A stretch of DNA of 64,000 bases, taken from positions 682,001-746,000 of the forward strand of contig NZ_CP113913.1 in NCBI RefSeq assembly GCF_029395355.1, read 5' to 3'. A program made the translations under genes and the position numbers. Positions 37,273-45,644 of this stretch are shown here, piece by piece; positions within the stretch are counted from its first letter, which is position 1, and the number at the start of each line of letters is the position of its first letter. The notes under the pieces are model-generated. The model did no database searches, had not been told where the DNA came from, and worked only from the letters and a program-made list of their open reading frames with translations. This DNA is from Bifidobacterium sp. ESL0800 (lineage in GTDB: Bacteria; Actinomycetota; Actinomycetes; Actinomycetales; Bifidobacteriaceae).

Positions 37273-37370
37273 TCGCCGTGTGATTATGCAAGTTATTGTA
37301 TGCATATCACACGGCGAATGTTTTGTTGCCGGATACGTCTCAATAGTGTTTTGTCATTGAGACGTATCCT
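37273..37370. terminator. Two long hairpins at the end of the fucose operon
   Basis: First hairpin: CGCCGTGTGAT at 37273 pairs with ATCACACGGCG near 37305-37315, with ATGTTTTG after it. Second: GGATACGTCTCAAT and ATTGAGACGTATCC (about 37332-37370), a 14-bp stem. They separate the convergent rbpA and fucose operons and could terminate either strand. Confidence 0.6.
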
Positions 37371-37385
37371 ATGAAATCCCGTTGT

Positions 37386-38273
37386 TTATTTCAGCAGGTT
37401 TTGGATCGTTTCGTATTGCTGCTGGGTTAGCTGGACGGCAGGCTCTCGGATGCCGGTGCTGATCGGCAGTCCCTTGGCCTTGACGCCGCCCTTGATCGCG
37501 GAGACGAACAGATCGGCGACGTCGTAGATCGCCATAAGCTTGTTGATCTTCTTCGCGCAGGCGAGCATGGTGGGATAATCCTCATCGTGATAGGCCTTGT
37601 TCATCTTGACGAACAGCTCGGGTTCCACGTTGGTCAGGCCGCAGATGACGCCGTTGCCGCCGGCCACGCGATTCGGCGTGTAATACTCGTCGAATCCTGA
37701 GAAAACACTGAATTCCGGGTTCACCTTCCGCACGGCCGCGATCATCTTGCGGGTATGGCTGATGGTGTCGACCGTATCCTTGATACCGACGATATTGGGG
37801 TGCTTCGCCGCCAGTTCGGCGACCAGTTCCGGAGAAAGATCGGTGCCGGTCCGCGGCGGGAAGTTGTAAAGGATCACGGGGATGGACGACGATTCGCACA
37901 CAAGGTCGAAATACCGCTCGGCCGCGGCATTCGAGGGTCCGAAATAATACGGGGACACAGCGACGACGGCATCGGCGCCGGCCTTCGAGGCATAGGCGCT
38001 GAACTCCTTGACTTCATCGGGGTTTGTGCCGCCTACTCCGATCAGCACGTTCGCGCGGCCTGCGACGCGTTTGATGGCGAAGTCGGCTGCCTCTTCCTTG
38101 ACGCTCAGCGGGAATGCATAGAACTCCCCTATGCTTCCGAAAATCAGGATACCGTCGATGCCCGCTTCGGCCAAGTGGTCGAGGTGTCTCCCCCACATCT
38201 CATAGTCGATGCTTCCGTCGTCCTTGGTTATCGTGATTGACGGGCAGTACACGCCGTCGAAAACCTTGCTCAT
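37386..38273 (-). CDS. DapA-family aldolase, probable 2-keto-3-deoxy-L-fuconate aldolase
   Basis: 295 aa class I aldolase of the dihydrodipicolinate synthase/N-acetylneuraminate lyase family. The Schiff-base Lys is in NIVGIKDTVD (about residue 162), the Tyr in VILYNFPPRTG (about 134), and GSIGEFYAF replaces the usual GTTGE. It ends the fucose operon, where cleavage of 2-keto-3-deoxyfuconate to pyruvate and lactaldehyde is required; in bifidobacteria a DapA-like protein is known for that step. Substrate assignment is from context. ATG 38273 has AAGGAG upstream. Confidence 0.85.
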   Translation of the reverse strand: MSKVFDGVYCPSITITKDDGSIDYEMWGRHLDHLAEAGIDGILIFGSIGEFYAFPLSVKEEAADFAIKRVAGRANVLIGVGGTNPDEVKEFSAYASKAGADAVVAVSPYYFGPSNAAAERYFDLVCESSSIPVILYNFPPRTGTDLSPELVAELAAKHPNIVGIKDTVDTISHTRKMIAAVRKVNPEFSVFSGFDEYYTPNRVAGGNGVICGLTNVEPELFVKMNKAYHDEDYPTMLACAKKINKLMAIYDVADLFVSAIKGGVKAKGLPISTGIREPAVQLTQQQYETIQNLLK

Positions 38274-38433
38274 ATTTATCTGACTCCTTTTTCTTGATGC
38301 CGTACAAACACGCACAAACAGGTGTCTAGCACAAGGATACATACGTCTGCTGCGATGACGCGCAACCGACGCCGCATTCCCATGCAGACACCTGTTCGCC
38401 GATCCCATTACTACTCAATGGTAATGTTTTCTG

Positions 38434-39210
38434 TTATAATTCGATTCCGTAGGCTTTCCGGGCGTTGTTCATGAAGAAGTCCTCGTCCTCGCCGAAGATC
38501 TTGAGCATGAGCTCAAAATGCTTGGCGAACGACGAATGCTCGTTGACGACCGGCCAATTGGAGCTGAACAGCACCTTGCGCGGTCCGAACACGTCGCGGA
38601 CGTACTTCACGATATCCGGGTCGACGGGATTGTCTCCCGAAACCTTGATATAGCTGTGAGGCAGCCGAGCCATGGCCTTGAGCGCCTCACGCGAATCGGA
38701 ATCGAGGGACGTGACGTTGCCCAGATGATCCATGATCACCGTGACCTCGGGAACCTGGCCGAACGCCTTGGCCATATCCCCCAGCTCGCCACCTCGGCAG
38801 CACAGTTCGAACGGCATGCCGTGGGCGGCCAAAGCCTTGAGTCCGCCGATGAAGTCGGGTTCGAGGCAACGGCCACGAGGTTCGCTGTCGATGTGCAGCG
38901 GCTCACGGATGCCCGTGGCGTTGAGCGGCACGCGCATCGTAGGAGAAAGGCTGGCACGCAACATCCTGGCGAGGATGCGCGGGTCGCCGTTGTCGTAGAC
39001 GAGCCTGTCTTCCTGCTCATGGTCCACGCAATCGACCTCCACATACACGCCGCCCAGGAAGTCGACGCCGACATGTTCATATTCGGCCTTGAGATCCTCG
39101 AAGGTGTATTTGCGGTTGATCTTCATGCCATCGAGCCACGGCAGATTCTGCACCGCAGGATCCCACATGTGAAAATGCGAGTCGATGACCTTGAGCTTCG
39201 CTTCCGTCAT
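38434..39210 (-). CDS. Amidohydrolase-family lactonase, probable L-fucono-1,5-lactonase
   Basis: 258 aa metal-dependent hydrolase of the amidohydrolase_2 family: N-terminal metal motif VIDSHFHMWDP (His-x-His, residues 8-18), WLDG, mid-region VIMDHLGN and C-terminal FSSNWPV with the catalytic Asp position replaced by Asn-Trp context typical of this family. It hydrolyses the lactone made by fucose dehydrogenase. The start lies one base before the stop of the transporter gene, so translation is nearly coupled. Confidence 0.85.
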   Translation of the reverse strand: MTEAKLKVIDSHFHMWDPAVQNLPWLDGMKINRKYTFEDLKAEYEHVGVDFLGGVYVEVDCVDHEQEDRLVYDNGDPRILARMLRASLSPTMRVPLNATGIREPLHIDSEPRGRCLEPDFIGGLKALAAHGMPFELCCRGGELGDMAKAFGQVPEVTVIMDHLGNVTSLDSDSREALKAMARLPHSYIKVSGDNPVDPDIVKYVRDVFGPRKVLFSSNWPVVNEHSSFAKHFELMLKIFGEDEDFFMNNARKAYGIEL

Positions 39211-39211
39211 T

Positions 39212-40489
39212 TCAGGCCTCCTTCTTCAAACCGATCTTGGATCCCCAGATGGCGTACCAAGCCACATAGAGGAAGCCGGGAACCATGACCAGCACCGCAA
39301 CCTCGATGCTGACCGCGTCCTGGATGGCGCCCAGCAGCAGCGGGATCAAAGCAGCTCCGACAATGCTCATCGTCAGGGCCGAAGAACCGGTCTTGGCGGC
39401 ATTGCCGTGCATGCCCTTGATGGTCAGCGAGAAGATGGTCGGATAGCCAATCGAGATGAACAGATAGGCCACCATGAAGCAGATCACCGAGAACTTGCCG
39501 AGACCGAGGAACGCGACGACCATCAGTACGGCGCTGATCGTCATGTAGATGCCCAAGATCTTGCCTGCGTCGAAACGTGCCATCAGCGGCGTGGTCAGGA
39601 AGCGGCCGGCGGTGAAGAACACGGAAAGCAGTGCCAGCATCGAAGCGGCGAGGCCTGCGCTGATACCGGCTCCCCAGTGCTTCAAGGCGTAGGCCGAGAA
39701 AATGGCCATGCCCGCTACCTGCAGACCGATGAAGATGAACTCAGCCAGCACGCCGAGCACGAAGTAAGGCCGATGGATCAGCGTGGAGAAGCCGGACGAA
39801 TTGTCGGCTTCCTCGTCCTCGTCCCCAGGAGGGGTCGGGAGCTTGAAGAACACGAACACCAGCAGCACCAGAATCAGGATGATGCCGATGACGATGTAGA
39901 TCATACGGGTGTCGGAGAGGAACTTCATCTTGGCGACATCGAATCCGGGCTTGCCGGGATCGACCGTCTTGGAAAGAATCTGACCGAGGATAAGCGGACC
40001 GACCACGTTGCCGACACCGTTGAAGCTCTGGGCCAGGTTGAGTCTGAACGACTCTCCCTTTTCATCGCCCAGCTTGGTGATGTACGGGTTGCAGTTGGTT
40101 TCCAGCGACGAAGCGCCCAGAGCGATGACGAACATCGCGAAGAGGAACAGGCCGTAGCTGGCCGCGTTGGTCGCGGGGATGACCGTGAAGGCGCCGACCG
40201 CGAAAAGCACGAGGCCGGAAATCACGCCGCCCTTGTAACCGAAGCGCTTGGAGATCATACTGGCGGGAATGGCCATGATGAAGTAGGCGCCGTAGTAAGC
40301 CACCTGCAACAACGACTGCTTGGTGTGGCTCAACTGCATGTAATGGCCGAACGGGCTGTCCAAGGCGTTGACCAGATTCATGGTGAGCCCCCAGATGAAG
40401 AACAGGGAGGTGACCAGAATGATGGCTATCGTCGCCTTGGAGCCTTTGGTTTGAGGGCTCTTTGTCTGAACTGTATTGTTTTCGGACAT
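39212..40489 (-). CDS. fucP: FucP-like L-fucose:H+ symporter (MFS)
   Basis: 425 aa, 12 TM helices. N-terminal helix FFIWGLTMNLVNALDSPFGHY (partly shown) matches FucP, where Asp46-type and Glu135-type residues carry protons; here the equivalents appear in NALD and SSLETNCNPYI. A cytoplasmic loop rich in Asp/Glu (PPGDEDEEADNS) separates the two halves. It lies between the lactonase and dehydrogenase genes in the fucose operon. ATG 40489 gives the natural N-terminus. Confidence 0.88.
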   Translation of the reverse strand: MSENNTVQTKSPQTKGSKATIAIILVTSLFFIWGLTMNLVNALDSPFGHYMQLSHTKQSLLQVAYYGAYFIMAIPASMISKRFGYKGGVISGLVLFAVGAFTVIPATNAASYGLFLFAMFVIALGASSLETNCNPYITKLGDEKGESFRLNLAQSFNGVGNVVGPLILGQILSKTVDPGKPGFDVAKMKFLSDTRMIYIVIGIILILVLLVFVFFKLPTPPGDEDEEADNSSGFSTLIHRPYFVLGVLAEFIFIGLQVAGMAIFSAYALKHWGAGISAGLAASMLALLSVFFTAGRFLTTPLMARFDAGKILGIYMTISAVLMVVAFLGLGKFSVICFMVAYLFISIGYPTIFSLTIKGMHGNAAKTGSSALTMSIVGAALIPLLLGAIQDAVSIEVAVLVMVPGFLYVAWYAIWGSKIGLKKEA

Positions 40490-40500
40490 GTCGGGTCTCC

Positions 40501-41292
40501 TCAGGCCAAGGCGCGATCGAGATGCACATAGCCGCCGTCGACGAAGCACCACTGGCCGGTGGTGTGCGAGGCGCGGTCGGAAAGCAGGAACGCAGCCGTG
40601 TTGCCGATTTCAGCGGGTGTGGTCATGCGGTGCTCGAGCGGGATATGGTCGGTGATGAGCTTCAGGCGGGCATCCTGGTGGGCCTTGTCGCCGAAGGTCT
40701 TGATCCAGTCGGCGTAGAGCGGGGTCCAGCATTCGGAGACGACGATGGCGTTGACACGCACATCATCACCGACGAGAGCCGCGGCCCACTCACGGGTGAG
40801 GCCCAGGATGCCACCCTTGGCGGCGGCGTAGGCGCTGGTCTTGCCCTGGCCGGTGACGGCGGTCTTGGAGGTGATGTTCACCACGGCGCCATGGCTTTCC
40901 TTAAGGTAAGCGCAGGCGGCATGGACCATCTCATAGTAATGGGTGAGGTTGCCGTGTATCGATTCCTCGAATTCGCGCCAGGATGTGGTTTCGAGCGCCT
41001 TGTTGTCGTTGACGCCGGCGTTGTTGACGATGCCGTCGATATGGCCATACTTCTTGTAGGTCTCGTCGACGATCGGGGCGATCTTGTCGGTGTCACGCAG
41101 ATTGATGATATAGGTGTCGTAGTTCTTGGTGTACTGTTCCACGTCCTTGCAGAACGTCGGCTTCTCCTTCTCGTCCATATCGAGAACGACGACGGTGGCA
41201 CCTTCCTGTGCGAGCTGCATAGTGATGCCCTTGCCGATGCCCTTGAAACCACCGGTGATCATAAAAACTTTGCCTTGAAGATGCAAATCCAT
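40501..41292 (-). CDS. Short-chain dehydrogenase, probable L-fucose dehydrogenase
   Basis: 263 aa SDR. Cofactor motif TGGFKGIGKG (about residues 13-22; classical TGxxxGxG), VVLDMDEK for NAD preference, NNAG, and the catalytic set Ser in NITSKTAV, Tyr and Lys in SAYAAAKGG. Oxidises fucose to the lactone as the first pathway step. It sits 11 bp upstream of the transporter start. The substrate is assigned from the operon, though SDR fucose dehydrogenases are established in bifidobacteria. Confidence 0.87.
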   Translation of the reverse strand: MDLHLQGKVFMITGGFKGIGKGITMQLAQEGATVVVLDMDEKEKPTFCKDVEQYTKNYDTYIINLRDTDKIAPIVDETYKKYGHIDGIVNNAGVNDNKALETTSWREFEESIHGNLTHYYEMVHAACAYLKESHGAVVNITSKTAVTGQGKTSAYAAAKGGILGLTREWAAALVGDDVRVNAIVVSECWTPLYADWIKTFGDKAHQDARLKLITDHIPLEHRMTTPAEIGNTAAFLLSDRASHTTGQWCFVDGGYVHLDRALA

Positions 41293-41438
41293 AATAACTC
41301 CCTTGTTCTATTCCGAGTCGGGTTCGGATGCCGGCTCTGTTTTATTTTTCGATTGGCGTTTCCGAGGTTTCAGCACCGATGACGAAAACGCCAATCACAA
41401 ATGTTCTCTTGAGCAACACTCAACTCAAGAATGCGAAA

Positions 41439-42722
41439 TCAGCCGCGATACAGATACTTCTTCGCCGTTTCGACGGTCATTTCGGTTCCGTTGCCCGGAG
41501 CGGTCGGCGTGACATAATTGCCGTTCTCGATCTGGGTCGGATGGACGAAGTATTCGTGCTGATTGTCGACATATTCGATCATGCGGCCGTCCATCGTACC
41601 GGACACGGCGCAATAATCGAACATGGCGAAGTGGCAGACGGCCTCGCACAGGCCGACTCCCCCGGCGTGCGGGCAGACGATCTTGTTGAACTTCTTCGCC
41701 ATCAGGTATTCGAGCACGATCTCCTGCGGGCCCGCCACACGGGTCGCGTCGATCTGCATGATGCCGAAGGCGTTGGCCTGCAGATACTGCTTGAACATGA
41801 TGCGGTTCTGCATCTGCTCGCCGGTGGCCACCGGAATCGGGTTGATGGCACGGGCGATGGTGGCGTGGCCGATGACGTCGTCCGGGCTCGTGGGCTCTTC
41901 GACCCAGGCGAGCTTGAAGTCCTGGAACTTGTTGATCCATTCGATCGCCTGCGGAACATCCCAGACCTGATTGGCGTCGACCGCAAGCCGGACATCGGGT
42001 CCGATCGCCTCGCGGGCAAGTGCCAGACGGCGGATATCGTCGTCCACGTTGTGTCCGACCTTGAGCTTGATCTGCTTGAAGCCCTTTTCCTCGGTCTCCT
42101 CCTTGGCGATTTCGACCATCTTCTCATCGGCGTAGCCGAGCCAGCCGGCGGCCGTGGAATAGCCGGGATAACCGACCTCGAGCAGATGCTGGATGCGCTC
42201 CTGCTTGCCCTTTTCGCCGTCCTTGAGGATGTCGATGGCCTCTTGCGGCGTCAGGGCATCGGTGATGTAACGGAAATCGAGTGTGGAAACCAGCTCTTCC
42301 GGTTCCATCTCGGCCAGCAACCTCCACAGCGGCTTGCCGGCGCGCTTGGCCTTGATGTCCCACAAGGCGCTCAGCACGGCGCCGATGGCCATGTGCTCGA
42401 CTCCCTTTTCCGGGCCCAACCAGCGCAGCTGGGAATCATGAACGAGCAGGTCCCAGGCCAAGCGCATATTGTCGAGCAGCTCTTCGGTGTTGCGGCCGAC
42501 CAAAGTATGGGAAAGGGATTCGATGGCGCGGCAGACCACGTCATTGCCCCTGCCGATGGTGAACACGAATCCGGTGCCCTTGATGCCGTCGTCGGCGTCG
42601 GTGTGGACTTCTACATACGCCGAAGAATAATCAGGGTCGGGATTCATGGCATCCGAACCGGATAGGGTATTGGACGTAGGAAAGCGGAAATCAAATGTTT
42701 TAATGTTGGTGATACTACTCAT
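41439..42722 (-). CDS. L-fuconate dehydratase (enolase superfamily)
   Basis: 427 aa of the mandelate racemase/FucD type. The KxK base pair is in IKLKVGHN (about residue 218), metal ligands in LAVDANQVWD (Asp, about 248) and WVEEPTSPDD (Glu), and the His base in VCPHAGGVG (about 351). The N-terminal capping domain starts ITNIKTFDFRFPTS. It dehydrates L-fuconate to 2-keto-3-deoxy-L-fuconate. As the first gene of the operon it faces the LacI gene across 191 bp containing the operators. A 146-bp gap separates it from the SDR gene; I see no feature in that gap. Confidence 0.93.
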   Translation of the reverse strand: MSSITNIKTFDFRFPTSNTLSGSDAMNPDPDYSSAYVEVHTDADDGIKGTGFVFTIGRGNDVVCRAIESLSHTLVGRNTEELLDNMRLAWDLLVHDSQLRWLGPEKGVEHMAIGAVLSALWDIKAKRAGKPLWRLLAEMEPEELVSTLDFRYITDALTPQEAIDILKDGEKGKQERIQHLLEVGYPGYSTAAGWLGYADEKMVEIAKEETEEKGFKQIKLKVGHNVDDDIRRLALAREAIGPDVRLAVDANQVWDVPQAIEWINKFQDFKLAWVEEPTSPDDVIGHATIARAINPIPVATGEQMQNRIMFKQYLQANAFGIMQIDATRVAGPQEIVLEYLMAKKFNKIVCPHAGGVGLCEAVCHFAMFDYCAVSGTMDGRMIEYVDNQHEYFVHPTQIENGNYVTPTAPGNGTEMTVETAKKYLYRG

Positions 42723-42777
42723 GACCAGGCTTCCTCACCTTGGGTTTATCTGTTACATAAATCACAATAGGCAAAGA

Positions 42778-42815
42778 TTTAGAAAATTGCAAGTTAAATT
42801 TAGAAATTTTCTAAA
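42778..42815. promoter_or_regulatory. LacI-type operators for the fucose operon
   Basis: A 17-bp palindrome TTTAGAAATTTTCTAAA (42799-42815) and a half-matching copy TTTAGAAAATT (42778-42788) start 21 bp apart, two helical turns. They lie between the dehydratase gene and the divergent LacI gene, in an unusually AT-rich spacer. Confidence 0.7.
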
Positions 42816-42913
42816 ATACAATATGTTTGCTACACTTGATTCATTACCGATTAAAGAAATTCAGCAGCTTTACGACTGCAATCTGCTGAGGCATTGAAAA
42901 GAAGTGAATAAAC

Positions 42914-43903
42914 ATGAAAATCAATGAATTGGCGGAAATAGCAGGCGTGTCTCCATCTACTGTTTCCAAAGTCATCAACGGCAGAGAGGGAATTTCGGCC
43001 AAGACTCGGAAACACGTAGAAAAGATTCTGAAAGATAACGGCTATTTCAAGCCTTTGGCGAGTACGAAAGTTTCGCGAAGCATCGAACTGGTTCTGGACC
43101 ATATTGAGTCCGATTGCACGCTTTCATTCATTCGTTCGGTCTCCTATTGGGTTCAGCAAGCGGATTATTCATTGAGCATCACTCAGCTCAACGCCGGGCT
43201 CGATATGGATCGCTGCTTCAGGGGCATCATCGACCGGAATCCGACAGGCGTCATCATCCATCAGATATCCAAGATTCCGGAAACACAGAAGAAACTGCTG
43301 GATTCCAGGAACATTCCCTATGTCGTCGTCAACCCCATCAAGCCGGTCGACGACGATGCCATGTGGATTTCCATTGATCGATGGACCGGCAGTTTTCAGG
43401 TTGTTCAATATCTCATCGAACAGGGGCATAAAAAGATCGGGCTGATCAACGGACCGGAGGATTCACAATCGGCGATTGCACTTGATGGTGGTTTTCTTGC
43501 CGCTGCTCACCATACGGATGTGGAATTCACCTCATCGCTGGAACAATATACGGATCTGACCCCCGGTGACGCGTATCGTGCGGCCTGCACATTGTTGGAC
43601 CTGTCCGATCGGCCCACTGCCATATTCGTCAGCAACGAGCGTATGGCCATGAGCGTGTATCGTGCCGCCTACGAACGCGGGCTGAGCATCCCATCAGATC
43701 TTTCCGTCATCGGCTTTGAAGACGACTACCCAGCCGACGTCATGGGACCGCCATTGACCACCATCTACCAGTCATTCCACACCGAGGCCCGGAAAGCCGT
43801 GGAGATGATCATCGATGCACGACGCGACCGTGACGTAGACAAACACGTGATACTTCCCATGTTTCTCGTCAAAAGGGACAGCGTGCGAAAGCTTACGGAT
43901 TAG
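42914..43903 (+). CDS. LacI-family transcriptional regulator (fucose operon)
   Basis: 329 aa. N-terminal HTH MKINELAEIAGVSPSTVSKV with INGREGISAKTRKHVEKI (hinge helix less LacI-like) and a periplasmic-binding-protein-like sensor (GVIIHQISKIP, HKKIGLINGPEDS, PTAIFVSNERMAM, SVIGFEDD, PPLTTIYQ). It is divergent from the fucose operon with operators between, so it most likely represses it until L-fucose or a pathway intermediate appears. A GAAGTG site precedes the ATG. Confidence 0.92.
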   Translation: MKINELAEIAGVSPSTVSKVINGREGISAKTRKHVEKILKDNGYFKPLASTKVSRSIELVLDHIESDCTLSFIRSVSYWVQQADYSLSITQLNAGLDMDRCFRGIIDRNPTGVIIHQISKIPETQKKLLDSRNIPYVVVNPIKPVDDDAMWISIDRWTGSFQVVQYLIEQGHKKIGLINGPEDSQSAIALDGGFLAAAHHTDVEFTSSLEQYTDLTPGDAYRAACTLLDLSDRPTAIFVSNERMAMSVYRAAYERGLSIPSDLSVIGFEDDYPADVMGPPLTTIYQSFHTEARKAVEMIIDARRDRDVDKHVILPMFLVKRDSVRKLTD

Positions 43904-43936
43904 CGTAGGAAGAATCGGAAAGATGGAAGTCTTGAA

Positions 43937-44350
43937 TTATTGGCCGGTTGCTGTCTTCGAGGTCGAGTTCGTCGAGTTTTGGCCATGATGACGCTTTGAG
44001 AGCACTTCGTCGATGATGCTTCTCTGGGCTTGTTTGGCCTGCAGGTACATCAGCACCAGTTCGAAAGCGAAGAAGATGCCCAACACAACGGCTGATGGAA
44101 TCCCCACAATGGCGTATATATGGCGGATATCGCTTCGGATCTGGGCATGCAACAGCTTGTAGACGCCGTATGGCGCGCAACACAGGAACATCGAGACGAT
44201 TTGCATGATGACGACCGACCATTGCACTGTCTCGACTTTGCGATGGTCGTCTTTTTTGCGCAGTGCCCCGTTGACCAGGCAAATCGCACAAATCCCCAAT
44301 GCCCACAGCAACGCGAAAACCCATAGAAACCCGGGAAGTATAGCGGCCAT
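43937..44350 (-). CDS. Small membrane protein of unknown function
   Basis: 137 aa with three TM helices (about residues 4-26, 46-62, 82-102), a charged RKKDDHRKVE loop, and a polar Ser/Thr tail. An overlapping frame (43893-44360) lacks these features and is rejected. It is convergent with the LacI gene and 120 bp downstream of the MerR-like gene on the same strand. I recognise no family. Confidence 0.65.
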   Translation of the reverse strand: MAAILPGFLWVFALLWALGICAICLVNGALRKKDDHRKVETVQWSVVIMQIVSMFLCCAPYGVYKLLHAQIRSDIRHIYAIVGIPSAVVLGIFFAFELVLMYLQAKQAQRSIIDEVLSKRHHGQNSTNSTSKTATGQ

Positions 44351-44469
44351 AGCTCTTCAACCTTTATATCGACGTATACTCATTACTATTCTACTGATTG
44401 AGTCAAGAAATCGTTACGGACACATAACAACGATGGATGAATCCGCAATTTGCCCAGACATGTTCGTTA

Positions 44470-45147
44470 TCAATGCCGCTCGGCTCGTTCGAGACGTTGG
44501 GTTTCCAGTTTTTGACGCATGCGTTCGGCGGCGATGTCATCAACAGGCGACACGGGCAACGATGAAGCCGTCGAATCCGCCGGCGTGACATCCACATATT
44601 TTTCCTGCTCGAGTTGCTCTTCGACCTGATGCCACAACTTCCCCACCGAAACCGCGAAAACCGCTGTGCCCTGATCGATCAGTTTCAGCACTTCGTCGCC
44701 GTTTTCGCATTCCTTGACATCCTGGCCGTCGCAGATGATGGTCATATGCTCGAGTTGCGAGGTGCGATGCCGCGAAAGGAAACCTATCGCCGCGGTGACG
44801 TTCTGCAGGTTGACGCCGGTATCCAAAAGCTTCTTGGAAACGGCCAGGATCAGGACGTCCTTGAATGAATACAGCCTCCTTGAACCGGAGCCATGCGATT
44901 GGGTGATGGAAGGCACTACAATCTGTTTGCGGGCCCAATAATCAAGTTGACGATACGTGATGCCGGCCACTTTGGAAGCCACCGTTCCTCGATAGCCCCG
45001 TGTGGCCGTCTCATCGTTGGATTCGGAGAACAACTCCCCCTGTACCAACCCTGCAGAGGTGGTATGCCCCGTTTCGGGAAACCTGCCCGGAGAAGGAAAA
45101 CGAGACGATACGCCCTGAATGGATGGCGCTGTATCGTTGGCGTCCAT
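44470..45147 (-). CDS. MerR-like regulator of the FtsR type
   Basis: 225 aa. After a 60-residue polar N-terminus comes a MerR-type winged helix, YRQLDYWARKQIVVPS with SGSRRLYSFKDVLILA (about residues 72-110), then a helical dimerisation region. In mycobacteria and corynebacteria a regulator of this kind (FtsR/Rv1828) lies directly after the FHA protein GarA/OdhI, as here, and affects ftsZ expression. ATG 45147 has AAAGGAG upstream. Confidence 0.8.
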   Translation of the reverse strand: MDANDTAPSIQGVSSRFPSPGRFPETGHTTSAGLVQGELFSESNDETATRGYRGTVASKVAGITYRQLDYWARKQIVVPSITQSHGSGSRRLYSFKDVLILAVSKKLLDTGVNLQNVTAAIGFLSRHRTSQLEHMTIICDGQDVKECENGDEVLKLIDQGTAVFAVSVGKLWHQVEEQLEQEKYVDVTPADSTASSLPVSPVDDIAAERMRQKLETQRLERAERH

Positions 45148-45199
45148 GGCAGTCTCCTTTCCTCTTCGCAATCACTGTTCAGCGCGCGGCCTTGCCTGC

Positions 45200-45640
45200 T
45201 TATTGGGCAACCACCGCGGACGGCGAGAAGAACACCAGGCGGAATTTGCCTATCATGATCTCATCGCCGTTGTGCAGTATCGCGCGATCGACACGTTGAC
45301 GATTGACATAGGTGCCGTTCAGACTGCCGGCGTCGGCAACCTCGAATGTGTCACCGCTGCGACGGAAAACGGCATGAGCACGGGAAACCGTGGAATCGTC
45401 CAAAAGGATATCCGCATGTGGGTCGCGTCCGACGCTCACCTCGTCCTCATCGAGAAGATAACGGGAACCCGACACCGCTCCCCTGGTGGAAATCAGCAAT
45501 GCCGAACCTGGGGACAGTTTGGTGATGGTGTCCAGGTCGTCTTGGGTCAGCGGACGGTCCCCCGCCGAGGTCACAGGAATATTGACAGCAGGCAGGCCGA
45601 TGATGGTCGTTTCGCCCGCACTTGGAATCGGATTAGTCAT
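45200..45640 (-). CDS. FHA-domain protein (GarA/OdhI-like)
   Basis: 146 aa. A C-terminal forkhead-associated domain (residues 50-140) shows the phosphothreonine-binding set SVGRDPHADILLDDSTVSRAHA (Gly-Arg, Ser, His; partly shown) and GSLNGTYVNRQ. The N-terminal tail has GETTIIGLP, similar to the ETT phospho-acceptor of GarA that serine/threonine kinases modify. In other actinobacteria it controls 2-oxoglutarate enzymes; bifidobacteria lack much of that pathway, so its partner here is uncertain. Confidence 0.88.
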   Translation of the reverse strand: MTNPIPSAGETTIIGLPAVNIPVTSAGDRPLTQDDLDTITKLSPGSALLISTRGAVSGSRYLLDEDEVSVGRDPHADILLDDSTVSRAHAVFRRSGDTFEVADAGSLNGTYVNRQRVDRAILHNGDEIMIGKFRLVFFSPSAVVAQ

Positions 45641-45644
45641 GTTT

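Noticed and set aside
37005..37370. Possible CRISPR array
   Set aside because: Units are palindromic, of variable core and uneven spacing, without uniform spacers, and no cas genes are in the window.
41293..41438. A possible small gene between the SDR and dehydratase genes
   Set aside because: Frames through it lack a start with a ribosome site and continue only as antisense of the dehydratase.
43893..44360. A 155-aa minus-strand frame overlapping the small membrane protein
   Set aside because: Arg/Ser-rich without structure; the alternative frame has three clean TM helices.
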